NCBI GenBank assembly: GCA_003996215.1
Contig: QJPP01000027.1
Span: forward strand, 372,001 to 436,000
DNA: 64,000 nucleotides
Reading direction: 5' to 3'
Source: Jaltomata sinuosa
Taxonomy: Eukaryota > Streptophyta > Magnoliopsida > Solanales > Solanaceae
Made by a program: the position numbers and the translations under genes. The notes beneath the pieces were generated by a model. That model did not search any database and was not told the DNA's origin. It worked only from the letters and a program-made list of their open reading frames with translations. Below, in pieces: positions 13,010 through 23,996 of this stretch. How positions within the stretch are numbered: the stretch's first letter is position 1; the number at the start of each line of letters is the position of its first letter.

Positions 13010-13150
13010 CATGGGTTTCCTCCTATGCAATGCCTGATTTAACATCATGGCACAATGCAGGTCACTTAATTACTCAGACTTCATCAAGTTCCCTCATGGA
13101 TTGCCTCCCATGTAGCACCTGATTTAACATCGCGGCACGATGCAGGTTCC
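13010..13150 (-). repeat. Tandem pair of the GGGAGGCAA..GTTAAATCAGG motif after pol
   Basis: Two copies about 80 bp apart (13010-13066 and 13090-13147) read on the minus strand as GCATCGTGCCGCGATGTTAA then TCAGGTGCTACATGGGAGGC. A third copy lies at 10150-10210 and one in element A at 5683-5725. The copies flank the post-pol frame on both sides. The motif is highly conserved relative to its surroundings. Confidence 0.7.
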
Positions 13151-13928
13151 TTGGTTACGCAGACTTCACCAAGGGTCCAAACCTCTATAGCTTTCAGTTT
13201 CTCTGCAGTTCCCAAATAAGCTTTTATGCGCTGACCATTTGCCTTGAACCTCTTTCCCTCATTATTTTCAAGTTCAACAACACCATGTGGTAATACTTGT
13301 ACCACTTTGAATGGTCTAATCCACTTGGACTTCAACTTGCCAGGAAACAAGTGAAGTCTGGAATTGAAGAGCAGGACCAAATCACCAGGCTGGAAATATC
13401 TCTTCTCTATCTTCCGATCATGGTACAACTTCATATTCTCCTTATACAAGGCTGAACTTTCATAGGCGCTTAGGAAAAACTCATCTAACTCATTCAACTG
13501 CCCAAGCTACTGAAATGATGCTGTAGACCAGTTTAAATTCAGCTTCTTCAATGCCCACATGGCCTTGTGTTCTAGCTCAAAATATAGATGGCTTGCTTTC
13601 CTAAACTCCAGCTGATATGGTGACAAACCTATTGGTGTTTTGTACGCTATTCGGTATGACCACAAAGCATCATCTAGTTTCCTAGACCAATCTATCCTAT
13701 TTGCATTCAGAGTCTTTGACAGGATTGTCTTTATCTCATGGTTGGAAACTTCAACTTTCCCACTCGTTTGAGGATGATAAGGGGTTGCAACTCTGTGTTT
13801 TACTCCATACTTCCCAAGCAAAGCTCGAAACAAATTCCAAAAGTGGGAGCCTCCATCGGTAATAATTGCCCGTGGTGTACCAAACCTAGAAAAGATGTTC
13901 TTTTTCAAGAATGCTGTGACACTGTTGC
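13084..13928 (-). pseudogene. Element B integrase, C-terminal part
   Basis: Minus-strand frame from 13928 down carries the rest of the integrase core: IITDGGSHF (second catalytic Asp), YHPQTSGKVEVSNHEIK (third catalytic residue, Glu) and WSYRIAYKTPIGLSPYQLEF. After a stop near 13505 the same gene continues (13497-13084) with YHDRKIEKRYFQPGDLVLLF and PGKLKSKWIRPFKVVQVLPHG, the usual integrase C-terminal domain. The N-terminal part lies at 24513-25190. The two parts are separated by the 13929-24512 insertion, and the frame resumes exactly once one copy of the 5-bp target duplication is discounted. Integrase would insert the element's cDNA into the genome; this copy is disabled both by the insertion and by stops. 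Confidence 0.85.
13924..13928. repeat. Target site duplication GTTGC, left
   Basis: GTTGC directly precedes the LTR start TGTAACAACT at 13929, and the same five bases follow the LTR end at 24513-24517. Confidence 0.9.
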
Positions 13929-14284
13929 TGTAACAACTGGGTTTATCATTACGGGTAAACTTTTCATGCCAATTTTTTGAGTCAGAAAACTTCTGAGTTG
14001 GGAGTTGAAAATTCTGGGCTAGGCTAGTCTCGACCAATTTTAGAGCGAGGTATGGTCTAGAGTAATCCGGATAAAGATTGGGAAATGTATCATGATTTGA
14101 GATAGTTTTACTTATAGCTAAGACATAAAGGAGTCCTAAGGACTTTTCAAAAGTGAATTCGGTAAGTAGAACTCCCGGTATTGAGGTTGACGTGAAGGGA
14201 TTATTTCAAAACATCAGGAAATTAAGTGTGTTGTAAAATGGACATTTTTGAGGGATTTTATGACTTTCTGTCCCGTGTCAACTG

Positions 14285-14430
14285 CTATGGCGATTGACAC
14301 ACTGCCATAGCAACCTCTGCTATAGCGGAGAAATTATCGCTATAGAGGAAGTTATCGCCGATCAGCACTGCTATAGCGGTAGGTTCCGCTACGGCGGTAC
14401 CCCTATAGAGTAGCATGGACCGCAATAGCA
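14285..14430. repeat. Cluster of CGCTATAGCGG-type palindromes (5' LTR)
   Basis: Repeated short palindromes such as CTGCTATAGCGG, CGCTATAGAGG and CCGCTACGGCGG within 150 bp, in otherwise AT-rich DNA. Equivalent clusters occur at 21748-21895 in the 3' LTR and at 20420-20522 in the interior. Confidence 0.8.
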
Positions 14431-15360
14431 GAGCGATGGGATCTGAAAACTCAAAAAAGGGTTTATATTTTCATTATCTCCCATTCAACCTCAAAACAGA
14501 TGAGAGTTACTCCCATAATCCTCCTAGGCTGCTCCAAAGCTTGGGAGCCATGGGGAGGAGGGATTCTGGCTGAAAGGAAGCAAAACCATGGATTCGGGCC
14601 TGCATAATCATCAGGGAATGCGTTCACGGATCCAAAAAGAGCATGGAACAACTGCTCGACATCCAGGTAGGCTAGGTTTTCTTCACAGAGTAGATTTGAC
14701 CGCTTTCATTTCCTATTTTTTGTGTAGAATAAAAAAGAGAATTCATGTTTAGTCCTCCGGGCACGGAGTCTGGAGGAAGAATTAATGGGTTGTTGGTTGA
14801 AATGGAAATATTAGATTTGTGATAATGCGTTGTGATATTCTGGGTGTATACTTATTTTGGTATGGTTTTGCTAATGAAATATAGGGATTAGAATGTCGGG
14901 GAGGTTCGGAGAACCAAAAGAGGTTAGTAATTAACTAATGTGCAAGGAACGAAAGTTCCGGGGAAATGAATTGTATAATTAGAATATCGTAGGTGGTTGA
15001 ATTACCAAGGTTAGGGGAAGTTTCCCTATGTTGTACTTTGGTCCTAGGAGGAGGGTCAGGAATGGATGTATCAACTAGTAGGTGTTAAGGGGTGAATTGG
15101 GGTTAGTATTCAGACGGGATATCAAGGTTAAGTTTATGTACCCGAAATGGGGGTAGGTGATGGTTATTGATTTCTGTATGCATTGTATGTTTGTGTGCTT
15201 TTGTCTAAGTATTTGTATGGTTTGCATTACTTAGGGCATGATTTAGGAATGTCCAAAAGTCTTATTTTCAGTCTTGTGAAATGAACTAGGTGTTATTGCT
15301 TGTTGGTTTACAAGTGTTGATTGTTCATTGTTTGTGACTGTGGATTTTGTGTGACATTCG

Positions 15361-15594
15361 GTTGGCTCGGGTACCACGCTTGGTATAGGTTACTTATTAG
15401 TTGCATCGGGTACCACGCCTGGTACAGGTTACTTACTGGTTGGCTCGGGTACCACGCCTGGTACATGTTACTTATTGGTTGGCTCGGGTACCACGCCTGG
15501 TACAAGTTACTTATTGGTTGGCTCGGGTACCACGCATGGTACAAGATACTATTTGGTTGGCTTGGGTACCACGCCTTGTACGGGTTTACTTTAC
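15361..15594 (+). repeat. 39-bp tandem repeat, six units (5' LTR)
   Basis: Units begin at 15361, 15400, 15439, 15478, 15517 and 15556. Each contains GGGTACCACGCCTGGTAC, whose GTACCA/TGGTAC halves form a 6-bp stem with a 4-bp loop. Because 39 is a multiple of three, all frames stay open and give repetitive peptides on both strands; these are not genes. Confidence 0.95.
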
Positions 15595-16044
15595 TTGCTT
15601 GGTTTATTCTTTACATGTTAGTTCCATGAATGAATCAGGTTATCTGTTATTGATGTCTTTACATGTGGCTCCTTGAGTGAATCGGGTTATCTGTGATTGA
15701 TTACATTCGTCTTTGAGAGGACAGGTTGTTACACTTAAATGTGGGGATAGTCCTAGGGTGGATCGGGCATCGCATGTTAACACTTAGGTGTTGGTCTAGG
15801 GATCCTTGATTAGTCCGGTAATGAAAAAGGTTAAATGTGATATTGATTATTGTTGTTGAATGATTGTTGAACCTGTTCCCGGTGGTTGATAAGTCAAAAG
15901 GTAGACTGAGAGTCTGGAGTTATACTACTGGCTGTTATTATATGATATACTGCTTTACTCAGTGTAGGTGTACCATTTGTTCTTTATATATATTGAGTTC
16001 CTGAGAGGATCGGGATTTATTATTATTTTGTGCATAATTGGTCC

Positions 16045-18210
16045 TTTTTTTTTAAACGACCCTTGGGTCTGTCAGGGGTTGAGCAACACCCCCAGGCCTT
16101 AACATAAATAAAGACAAAGCAGAAAATACAAGGAGGGGGACATAAACCTTACCTCCGATCTTATGGTGGTTCATAAGTCGACTAACCTACTAAGGCCGGT
16201 TAACTCATCCCCGATACTAGAATGGAAACCTAGAAACTATGCACCTACGAGAGGACTCCTCTTAATACAAAGTATCTGGGAAAACGATAAATAAGAGAGA
16301 CTCTCCCCTTACAAAGTAAGAAGAAAAACCCAAACTAACTAAGAACTTCTTCATAAAAGCTATAACTTAAACAAGAGAAAGCCTAAGTGAAGAAGATTAG
16401 TAACACCAAAAATACAAGTTCAAACCTGTAAGAACTTGGATTATCCAAGAATAATAAAAAACTCAAGGTGGTTTCTTAATTCTTTTTATTTTTCTCCTTC
16501 TGAAGTTGTGAATTCCAAGTTTGTTCAATTTAAAATACCCTCTTGCCTCTTCTGGAAGTTGCTGCTGGTTGAAGAAATGTTGAGGTGCATCAATCAAGTG
16601 GCTATGTTTAGAAAGGATGTCGGCAACATAATTTGCTTCTCTATAAATGTACCTGCAATGAAAGCTTTCCATCAAATTGCTAAGGTTCTGAAGAATAACC
16701 AAGTCCTCCTGAATGCTCCAAGGAGGTTTGATGTAGTGCTTGAGCCATTTGATAAGAAGTTCAGAATTGACCTCAAGTATAACCCGACTATAACCGTGTT
16801 GAATACAACAATTGAGCCTGAAAATAGCCTCTTGTATCTCTGCCTGATTGTTAGTGCCAATTCCTAAAAGAGTAGCAAAAGCATAGATGAAATTTCCCAA
16901 GTGATCCCTAAGAATTCCCCCTTCTCCAATGCTTCCCGGATTGTCCATAGCACTTCCATCAGTATTTAATTTTACCATAGTAGCAGGAGGTTTGTTCCAG
17001 AGAACTGTGATAACACTCATTTCATGCTTGCATTTTTCTACAACTAGAGCCAAATCTGTCCAGTTAGCAGGAGTTTTAATGTAGGGAAAAATAGTGGCAA
17101 TGAGGTTGGATATGTCCTTGAAGATGGAGAATTTAACTCTAGAAGAATTGGATTGTTTTCCACCATACTTGCTAGTACACCTATTCTTCCAAAGATTCCA
17201 ACAAATGAAAATAGGGGTGTCCTGGAGAAGAAGCTTGTGTAAATCATTATTATGCTTAGAGATCCACCACCTCATCAGAATGATTCTTAGCGGTGCATTA
17301 TCAAAATGGATTCCCATAGAATTAGAAAATCTTTTCCAGATATGCTTCGCAAAGTTCCTAGCAGCAAAAATGTGTTCTATAGTATCTAGACTCGGTGTGT
17401 AACAGCAAGAACATTCAGCTGGTTCATGTCCGAAAGAGGTAATCTTCTCATTTGTGGGTTACTTTCCTCTAAGAGCTCGCCAAAGAAGAAAAGAGACCTT
17501 GAACGGAATATGATTATGCCAAGTGAGTGCATTAGTCAAGGTCTTGTTTTTCTTTTGTCTCACAATTTCCCATGCAGAAGAACAAGTAAATATTCCATTA
17601 GCATTAGGTTTCCACACTGGTTGATCCAGAATCCCTTCCTGGAATTGAAATTGAGTATTAAGAATCTTGTGAATTAGTTGAGGCAGAGCAATCTGCCTCA
17701 CCAACTCTTCATTCCAATGACCATTGATTAAAATTTCCGAAATCTTGATGTTGTTGGTCTAGTATTATCTCTTCTGTAGCTAGCAATAGGACCCACACCT
17801 AACTAATTATCCCACAAAAAATAGCATGTTCCCAAATGAATAATCCATTGGATGTGATTTTCAGCCTCATGTTTGTTCTTCGTCATGTGTTTCCACATAA
17901 GGGATTGTCCAGTATGCCATTTTTTAGAAATGGGGTTGGCTCTTTGACAATTTTTAGCTCTAAGAAACTGCCCCCAAAGAGTATTTTTAGTTTCGAAAGT
18001 CCACCACTATTTGTACTGGAAGGAAAGACAAATATCATATAAATATCTTACTCCAATACCCCCTTCATCTTAAGGAAAACTTAGAGTTTCCCAAGAAGCC
18101 CAGTGGTATTTTCTTTTCTCTTTATCCCAACCCCAGAAAAAATCAGCAGTTAGACACTTGATTTGCTTGAGAGTGGTTTTGGTAGGTGATATAGCTGAAA
18201 GTATATGGAT
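16045..18210 (-). mobile_element. 5'-truncated L1-type LINE inserted in the LARD 5' LTR
   Basis: The left edge is a T run (16045-16053), i.e. a poly(A) tail on the minus strand. It is flanked by an imperfect target duplication: GCATAATTGGTCC on the left (16032-16044) and CATATAGTTGG..TCC on the right (18211-18228). The 3' LTR shows the empty site GTATAGTTGGTC near 23490. Only the 3' end of ORF2 is present, which is typical of LINE insertions aborted during reverse transcription. Confidence 0.88.
16463..18205 (-). pseudogene. LINE ORF2 C-terminal fragment: zf-RVT plus RNase H
   Basis: The minus-strand frame encodes the end of a non-LTR reverse transcriptase polyprotein. A C-terminal RT region with WDKEKRKYHWASWE lies near 18110. 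It is followed by WKPNANGIFTCSSAWEIV and IPFKVSFLLWRALRGK (17704-17459) and the zinc-binding CSCC..EHIF, which is the zf-RVT domain. An RNase H domain follows (16463-17050 approx): KLNTDGSAMDNPGSIGEGG, TNNQAEIQEAI and REANYVADILSK. The zf-RVT and RNase H parts share a frame broken by one TAA at 17459-17461. RNase H should cut RNA in RNA:DNA hybrids. Here the third catalytic position, normally Asp in VEVDS-type motifs, is Asn (LEVNSELL). A C-terminal RNase H is known in some plant L1 clades. The fragment is dead: it is truncated and has stops upstream. Confidence 0.85.
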
Positions 18211-18621
18211 CATATAGTTGGTTGGTCCTTGAAGGGCTGGGTTAGTGTGCTTAAGTGACAGGGTGGTTCTTCTTTGAACCAGGGTCGTATGTTATTGTCC
18301 TAGAGATCCTTGTCGGGTCTAGGTCCTATAAAAAGGATATATGTTTGTTGTCACGGGGAATTGAAAATGTCAGTTAGACTTATTGCGTACGTTTTGATAA
18401 GCTAAGGGAGAGACTTGTGGTCTGGTTATAGTATTGGCTATTGTCACTTGACGAGTATGGCCCTGGGGGTCATGGGAACAGTTTTGTACTAGTAAGTGGT
18501 GGTACAATTGGTGCGGTTTACGTCACTAAGTAGTGGGTTTTACTCCAGGTTGTTGAGTCATAGTAGTTGACTTGGGTCAGGAAATAGTAGTTCGGGTATG
18601 GACATAGATGTTGGCAATGGA

Positions 18622-18726
18622 CAAGGTGACTTGGGAAGTCTAGGTGTCAAGGTGACTTGGGAAGTCTAGGTGTCAAGGTGACTTGAGGAAGTCTAGGTGA
18701 CAAGGTGACTTGGGAAGTCTAAGAGA
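18622..18726 (+). repeat. 26-bp tandem repeat, four units (5' LTR)
   Basis: CAAGGTGACTTGGGAAGTCT followed by AGGTGT, repeated from 18622, 18648, 18674 and 18701; the third unit is 27 bp. The same array stands at 23892-23996 in the 3' LTR. Confidence 0.9.
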
Positions 18727-19244
18727 TAAGAAGGTTGTTTCCGAAGCGGGTTTTGATAAAGGTGGATGTGAAAGGGGTTGGGGTATTTAACTCATGTATT
18801 TACCTTGTCTTCTTATATGATGGTAGGAGTGGATTCGGGTCGACCGATGATGCCTACCAGTACGTGTGTTTGTATTGATTCTACTCTTGCTATACCTTTT
18901 TGGGTATAGTTTGGTTGCAGGGTTGGTGATGTTTCACAGGTTCAGGATGACGGTGATTCTCCAGCAACTCCTACCTTTGCTTCTATGGTGGGATTTGAGT
19001 CTTCTTCATTTTATATCATCTGGTAGTAGCTCTTGTACTGACTTAGACTAGATTCTAGGAAGGGCTGATTTCAAAAATTGTAAAAGGTTTCTGCATTCTT
19101 GTAAACATTTTCATGTATTAAAAAGGTTTATTTCATGGTTTACTTCTTTTTCGGCATTGCCTGTTGGATCGGGTGGTAAGGGTTCTCCTATCTAGGTGGA
19201 TTAGAGTAGGTGCCTGCATAGCCCAGTAGTTGGGTCATGACAAA

Positions 19245-19263
19245 TAGTATCAGATCCCAGGTT
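19245..19263 (+). promoter_or_regulatory. Degenerate Met-type primer-binding site of the LARD
   Basis: TAGTATCAGATCCCAGGTT starts two bases after the LTR end. The canonical plant Met-tRNA primer site is TGGTATCAGAGC. The same non-canonical TAGTATCAGATCC form occurs in element D (62613-62632, minus strand). Confidence 0.75.
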
Positions 19264-21370
19264 ACCGATCTCCCAGTCCTGCGGATTAGTGTGTTGATGT
19301 CCACATCTAATCCTTGGGAAGCTATGAAGCATTCTAGGAAATATTTCTCTTTTTTCATTCCTTTCGTGCGATTTGTCACTTGCTTGTATGGGTTGAGTCC
19401 AATTGGTATCTCTCGATTCCAATTGGTAGCTTGACAAGGAAAAAGGATATCGTTTGACTCCGATTGCGATAAGACAAGCAAGGGAAATTGGAACCGGGAA
19501 GGTTCCAATTGGTATCTGGCCTGGGAGGCTATTTAAAGGATGGATGAATCGGCTAACGGTCATCCATGAAGCAAATAAAAGGTAATGAAACTGATTTGAT
19601 TTAGTGTTGGAGCTTGAAACTTGTGATTGAATGCATTGCATTATTTGAATGACTGCGATTGTGTGGCGTGTAATTGCTTGAGTTACTTTGAAATTTGTGA
19701 TTGGCTGCCTTACTGTGAAATTGTGGGTGTAAAGGTCGTCTTAAATTGAATTGGTATGATTTGGTCTGTGATAAAATGCTATGTGTGTGGAGTAAAATTT
19801 CATATTACTTTCGAAAAAGGACTCATCATTGGTTAAGATGGTGAGGGAAAAGGATTTACGATTGTAGGGAAGCTTCGGTTTCAGGACAGCTGGGACTTGG
19901 TTGGGAACCAGGGGGAAAAGGGGCTATTATTGCTTGATAGCAGGAATTTCGGTTAGAAAATTTTTCTTTTGTGATAACTCATGATCGTGACTTCAGTAAA
20001 TTTATTCTGACGTAAAGGTTAGTGATTTGCTTTAGTGATAAATTGTGGTAGGCCCCAATTGGAATGGTTTGCATTTACATTCGGGTATAGACTTATCATT
20101 GGTATAGATTGTAAGGGAACAAAAAGGGTTTAATGACTGTGGGGAAGTCCCAGTTTTAGGACAGTCGGGACTTGGTTGGGAACCATGGGAACAAAGGGAG
20201 TTATTCGTGTGTAATAGAGGGAAGGTATTGTTGGGAACAATTGTCCTTTGTAAATCTCTTATGATTGGTGATATTTTGATACTGAGTTTTGATACGTGCA
20301 TTGTTAGGAATGGCCTTGGGGGTAGCTTAAGACCATGGCGGGCTTGATGGGATGAGACAATGATAACCGGGAAGGGGGGAGGGATACACTTGATGTAAAT
20401 TTTGAATTTCTAGGTTGTTACCATCGGGACCGCCATAGCGGAACTGTACCGCTATGGTGATCCCGCTATAGCAGGATTTTTACTGCTATGGCGGAGTGAC
20501 AACCGCTATAGCGGGAGGGCGCGAGGCAGAAATCTCACCCTATTTTCCCTTGTTTTTCATTCATTCCCGGGATAATTTAAAAATAAGGAGATAGTTTATA
20601 GAACTAATATGGTATGCATATAAGGGAATTTGCTGAAAATTTAGCATCAATGCGCAATAGGATGAAAGGGTAGATATGATAGCCCATGGTATTGGTGAAA
20701 TTTTGATTTACCACTGGTGGGAATAGTCGCCTATGTAGAATTTGGCAAATGACCCGTAATTGACTGATAGTGTTGGACATTGCTCATAGGCTTATGTCAT
20801 GAGGGCGATTTGGCTTGTTTATTATTGATGATCCTTAGTGGTAGGGTCAGTTGAGAGAGTGGGGTTATTAAATGGAGTCTTAAACATTGTTATCCCCTTG
20901 GTCAGTTATGATAATACCGGTATTACTGCTCATTGAGTGGTGAGGGTGTGCTCGCCATAACATTGGTTAGGGTGCAAGTACCCGGGTAGAATTTCCCCTA
21001 AGACGAAAGATGACGAAAACCTCAAGCTAGGATGAGTTCCAATGAAATTCTTTTTTACGGTTGTGTGGTTTAGGGATACGTGGTGTCTCGAGGCATAGTG
21101 TTGATAAGAGAAAGGTAAACTATGATGTGTGAGGGGCATAGTACCCCGTGGAAGCTTCCAGAATGGAGTTTGGATTAGTAGAACTCCAGGTATAGCGGAA
21201 AAGGGGACTCCACGATGGAATCTAGTCCCCTTGGCATGGGAAGACTGTTTTGTTCATTAGTTGTATTTCTTTTGCTCCGGTGTTTCGATGAGGCCCCAGA
21301 TTTCTTGGGCACTCGAGGAGGGGCGGGCTCCTTCTTCTCCTTCTGCCTTAGAGATTGTTTGGGGACGAAC
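19264..21370 (+). other. Non-coding interior of the LARD
   Basis: No gag, protease, RT or integrase motif could be found on either strand. The first ~110 bp resemble the leader of elements C and D (see CTAGGAAATATTTCTCTTTT at 19334-19353). An imperfect direct duplication is present: 19735-19985 resembles 20030-20275, with shared GGACAG(C/T)(T/C)GGGACTTGGTTG and TTGGGAACCA. A palindrome cluster (CCGCTATAGCGG type) lies at 20420-20522. Confidence 0.7.
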
Positions 21371-21391
21371 GATGGGGAAATTGGTATCTAT
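21371..21391 (+). promoter_or_regulatory. Polypurine tract region of the LARD
   Basis: GATGGGGAAA at 21371-21380 lies just before the 3' LTR start at 21392 and is preceded by GGGGACGAAC. The GGACGAACG motif also precedes the 3' LTR of element C on its coding strand. Confidence 0.55.
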
Positions 21392-22827
21392 TGTAACAAC
21401 TAAGTTTGTCATTACGGGTAAACTTTTTGCACTAATTTTTCGAGTCAGAAAACTTTTGGGTTTGGAAGTTGAAAATTCTGGGCTAGGCTAGTCTCAGCCA
21501 GTTTTGGAGCGAGGTATGGTCTAGAGTAATTCGGGTAAGGATTGGGAAATGTATCATGATTTGAGCTAGTTTTCCTTATAGCTAAGACATAAAGGAGTCT
21601 GGAGGACTTTTCGAAAGTGAATTCGGGTAAGTAGAACTCCCGATATCGAGGTTGACGTGAAGGGATAATTTTGGAACGTCAGGAAATTAAATGTGTTGTA
21701 AAATAGACATTTTTGAGGGATTTTACGACTTTCTGTCCCGTGTTAATTGCTATGGATATTGACACACCACCATAGCGACCTCCGCTATAGCAAAGAAATT
21801 ACCGCTATAAAGGAAGTCAACGCCGGTCAGCACCGCTATAGCGGTAGGTTCTGCTATGGCGGTACCGCTATAGCGGAGCGTGGACCACTATAGGGGCGCG
21901 ACGGGATTTGAAATCTCAAAAAATGGGTTTTATATTTTCATTCTCTCCCATTCAACCCCAAAACAGACGAGGGTTACTCCAAGAACCCTCCTAGGCTGCT
22001 CTAAGGCTTGAAAGCCATGGGGAGGAGGGATTCCGGCTGAAAGGACGCAAAACCACAGATTCGGTCCTGCAGAATCATCAGGGAATGCCTTCACGGAGCC
22101 AGAAAGGGCATGGAACAGCTGCTTGGCATCCAAGTAGGCTAGGTTTTCTTCACAGAGTAGATTTGACCCCTTTCATTTCCTATTTATTGTGTAGAATGAA
22201 AAGGAGAATTCATGTTTAGGCCTCCGAGTATGGAGTCTGGAGGAAGAATTGTTGGATTGTTGGTTGAACTTGAAATAGTAGATTTGTGATAATGCGTTGT
22301 GATATTCTGGGTGTACACTTATTTGTTATGGTTTTGCTAATGAAATACAAGGATTAGAATGTTGGGAAGGTTCGGGTAACCGGAAGAGGTTAGTAATTAA
22401 GTAATGTGCAAGGAACAGAAGTTCCGGGGAAATGAATTGGTATAATTAGAACATCGTAAGCAATTGAATTACCAAGGTTAGGGGAGGTTTCCCCATGTTT
22501 TACTTCGATCCTAGGAGGAGGGTCAGGAATGGATGTATCTACTAGTAGGTGTTAAGGGGTGAATTGGGGTCAGTCTTCGGACGGGATTTCAAGGTTAAGT
22601 TTATGTACCCAAAATGAGGGTAGGTGATGGTTATTGATTTCTGTATGCTTTGTATGTTTGTGTGCTTTTGTCTAAGTATTTGTATGGTTTGGATTGCTTA
22701 GGGAATAATTTAGGAATGTCCAAAAGTCCTATTTGGAGTCTTGTGAAATAAACTAGGTGTTATTGCTTGTTGGTTTACAAGTGTTGATTGTTCATTGTTT
22801 GTGACTGTGAATTTTGTGTGACATTCG

Positions 22828-23061
22828 GTTGGCTTGGGTACCATGCCTGGTACAGGTTACTTATTGGTTGGCTCGGGTACCACACCTGGTATAGGTTACT
22901 TACTGGTTGGCTCAGGTACCACGCCTAGTATAGGTTACTTATTGATTAGCTCGGGTACCATGCCTGGTATAGGTTACTTATTGGTTGGCTCGGGTACCAC
23001 GCCTGGTACAAGATACTATTTGGTTGGCTCGGGTACCACGCCTGGTACGGGTTTGCTTTAC
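22828..23061 (+). repeat. 39-bp tandem repeat, six units (3' LTR)
   Basis: Same unit and same copy number as 15361-15594, with substitutions between the arrays (for example ACCATGCCTGG against ACCACGCTTGG in unit 1). The array therefore predates the insertion. Confidence 0.93.
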
Positions 23062-23891
23062 TTGCTTGGTTGTATTCTTTATATGTTAGTTCCATGAGTG
23101 AATCAGGTTATCTATTATTGATGTCTTTACATGTGGCCCCTTGAGTGAATTGGGTTATCTGTGATTAATTACATTGGTCCTTGAGAGGCCAGGTTGTTAC
23201 ACTTAAATGTGGGGATGGTCATGGGGTGGACCGGGCATCGCATGTTAACACTTAGGTGTTGGTCTAGGGATCCTTGATTGGTCCAGTAATGAAAAAGGGT
23301 AAATGTCATATTGATTATTGTTGTTGAATGATTGTTGAACCTGTTCCCGGTGGTTGATAAGTCAAAAGGTAGACTGAGAGTCTGGAGTTATACTACTGGC
23401 TGTTATTGTATGATCAGTGCGGGTGTACCATTTGTTCTTTATATATATTGAGTTCCTGAGAGGATCAAGATTTATTATTATTTTGCGTATAGTTGGTCTT
23501 TGAAGGGCTGGGTTAGTGCACCTAAGTGAAAAGGTGGTTCTTCTATGAACCAGGGTCGTATGTTATTGTCCTAGGGATCCTTGTTGGGTTCGGGTCCCGT
23601 AAAAAGGATATATGTTTGTTGTCACGGGGAATTGTCAATGTCGGTTAGACTTATTGCGTACGTTTGATAAGATAAGGGAGAGACTTGTGGTCTGGTTATA
23701 GCATTGGCTATTGTCACTTGCCGAGTATGTCCCTGCGGGTCATGGGAATAATTTTGTACTAGTAAGTGGTAGTACAACGGGTGCGGTCTACGTCACTAAG
23801 TAGTTGAGTTTACCTCAGGTTATGGAGTCATAGTGGTTGACTTGGGTCAAGAAATAGTAGTCCGGGTATGGACATAGATGTTGGCAATGGA

Positions 23892-23996
23892 CAAGGTGAC
23901 TTGGGAAGTCTAGGTGTCAAGGTGACTTGGGAAGTCTAGGTGTCAAGGTGACTTGAGGAAGTCTAGGTGACAAGGTGACTTGGGGAGTTTAAGGGA
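23892..23996 (+). repeat. 26-bp tandem repeat, four units (3' LTR)
   Basis: Copies begin at 23892, 23918, 23944 and 23971, with the same 27-bp third unit as the 5' LTR array. Confidence 0.88.

Larger units (their letters stand above)
13929..19242 (+). mobile_element. 5' LTR of the LARD, interrupted by a LINE
   Basis: Collinear with 21392-24512, except for the extra block at 16045-18210. Without that block the LTR is about 3.1 kb, matching the 3121-bp 3' LTR. Divergence is uneven: the first ~150 bp differ from the 3' LTR at roughly one position in eight, whereas 18780-19160 is nearly identical to 24050-24430. Confidence 0.9.

Noticed and set aside
15361..15594. Possible CRISPR-like array
   Set aside because: The units are directly adjacent with no unique spacers, and the sequence is a plant LTR.
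15308..15629. Repetitive Trp/Tyr-rich peptides on both strands
   Set aside because: They arise because the 39-bp tandem unit is divisible by three, which keeps frames open. The counterpart at 22834-23097 has the same cause.
18866..19051. 61-residue Leu-rich frame, again at 24136-24321
   Set aside because: Present only in the two LTR copies of the LARD; no domain and no evidence of translation.
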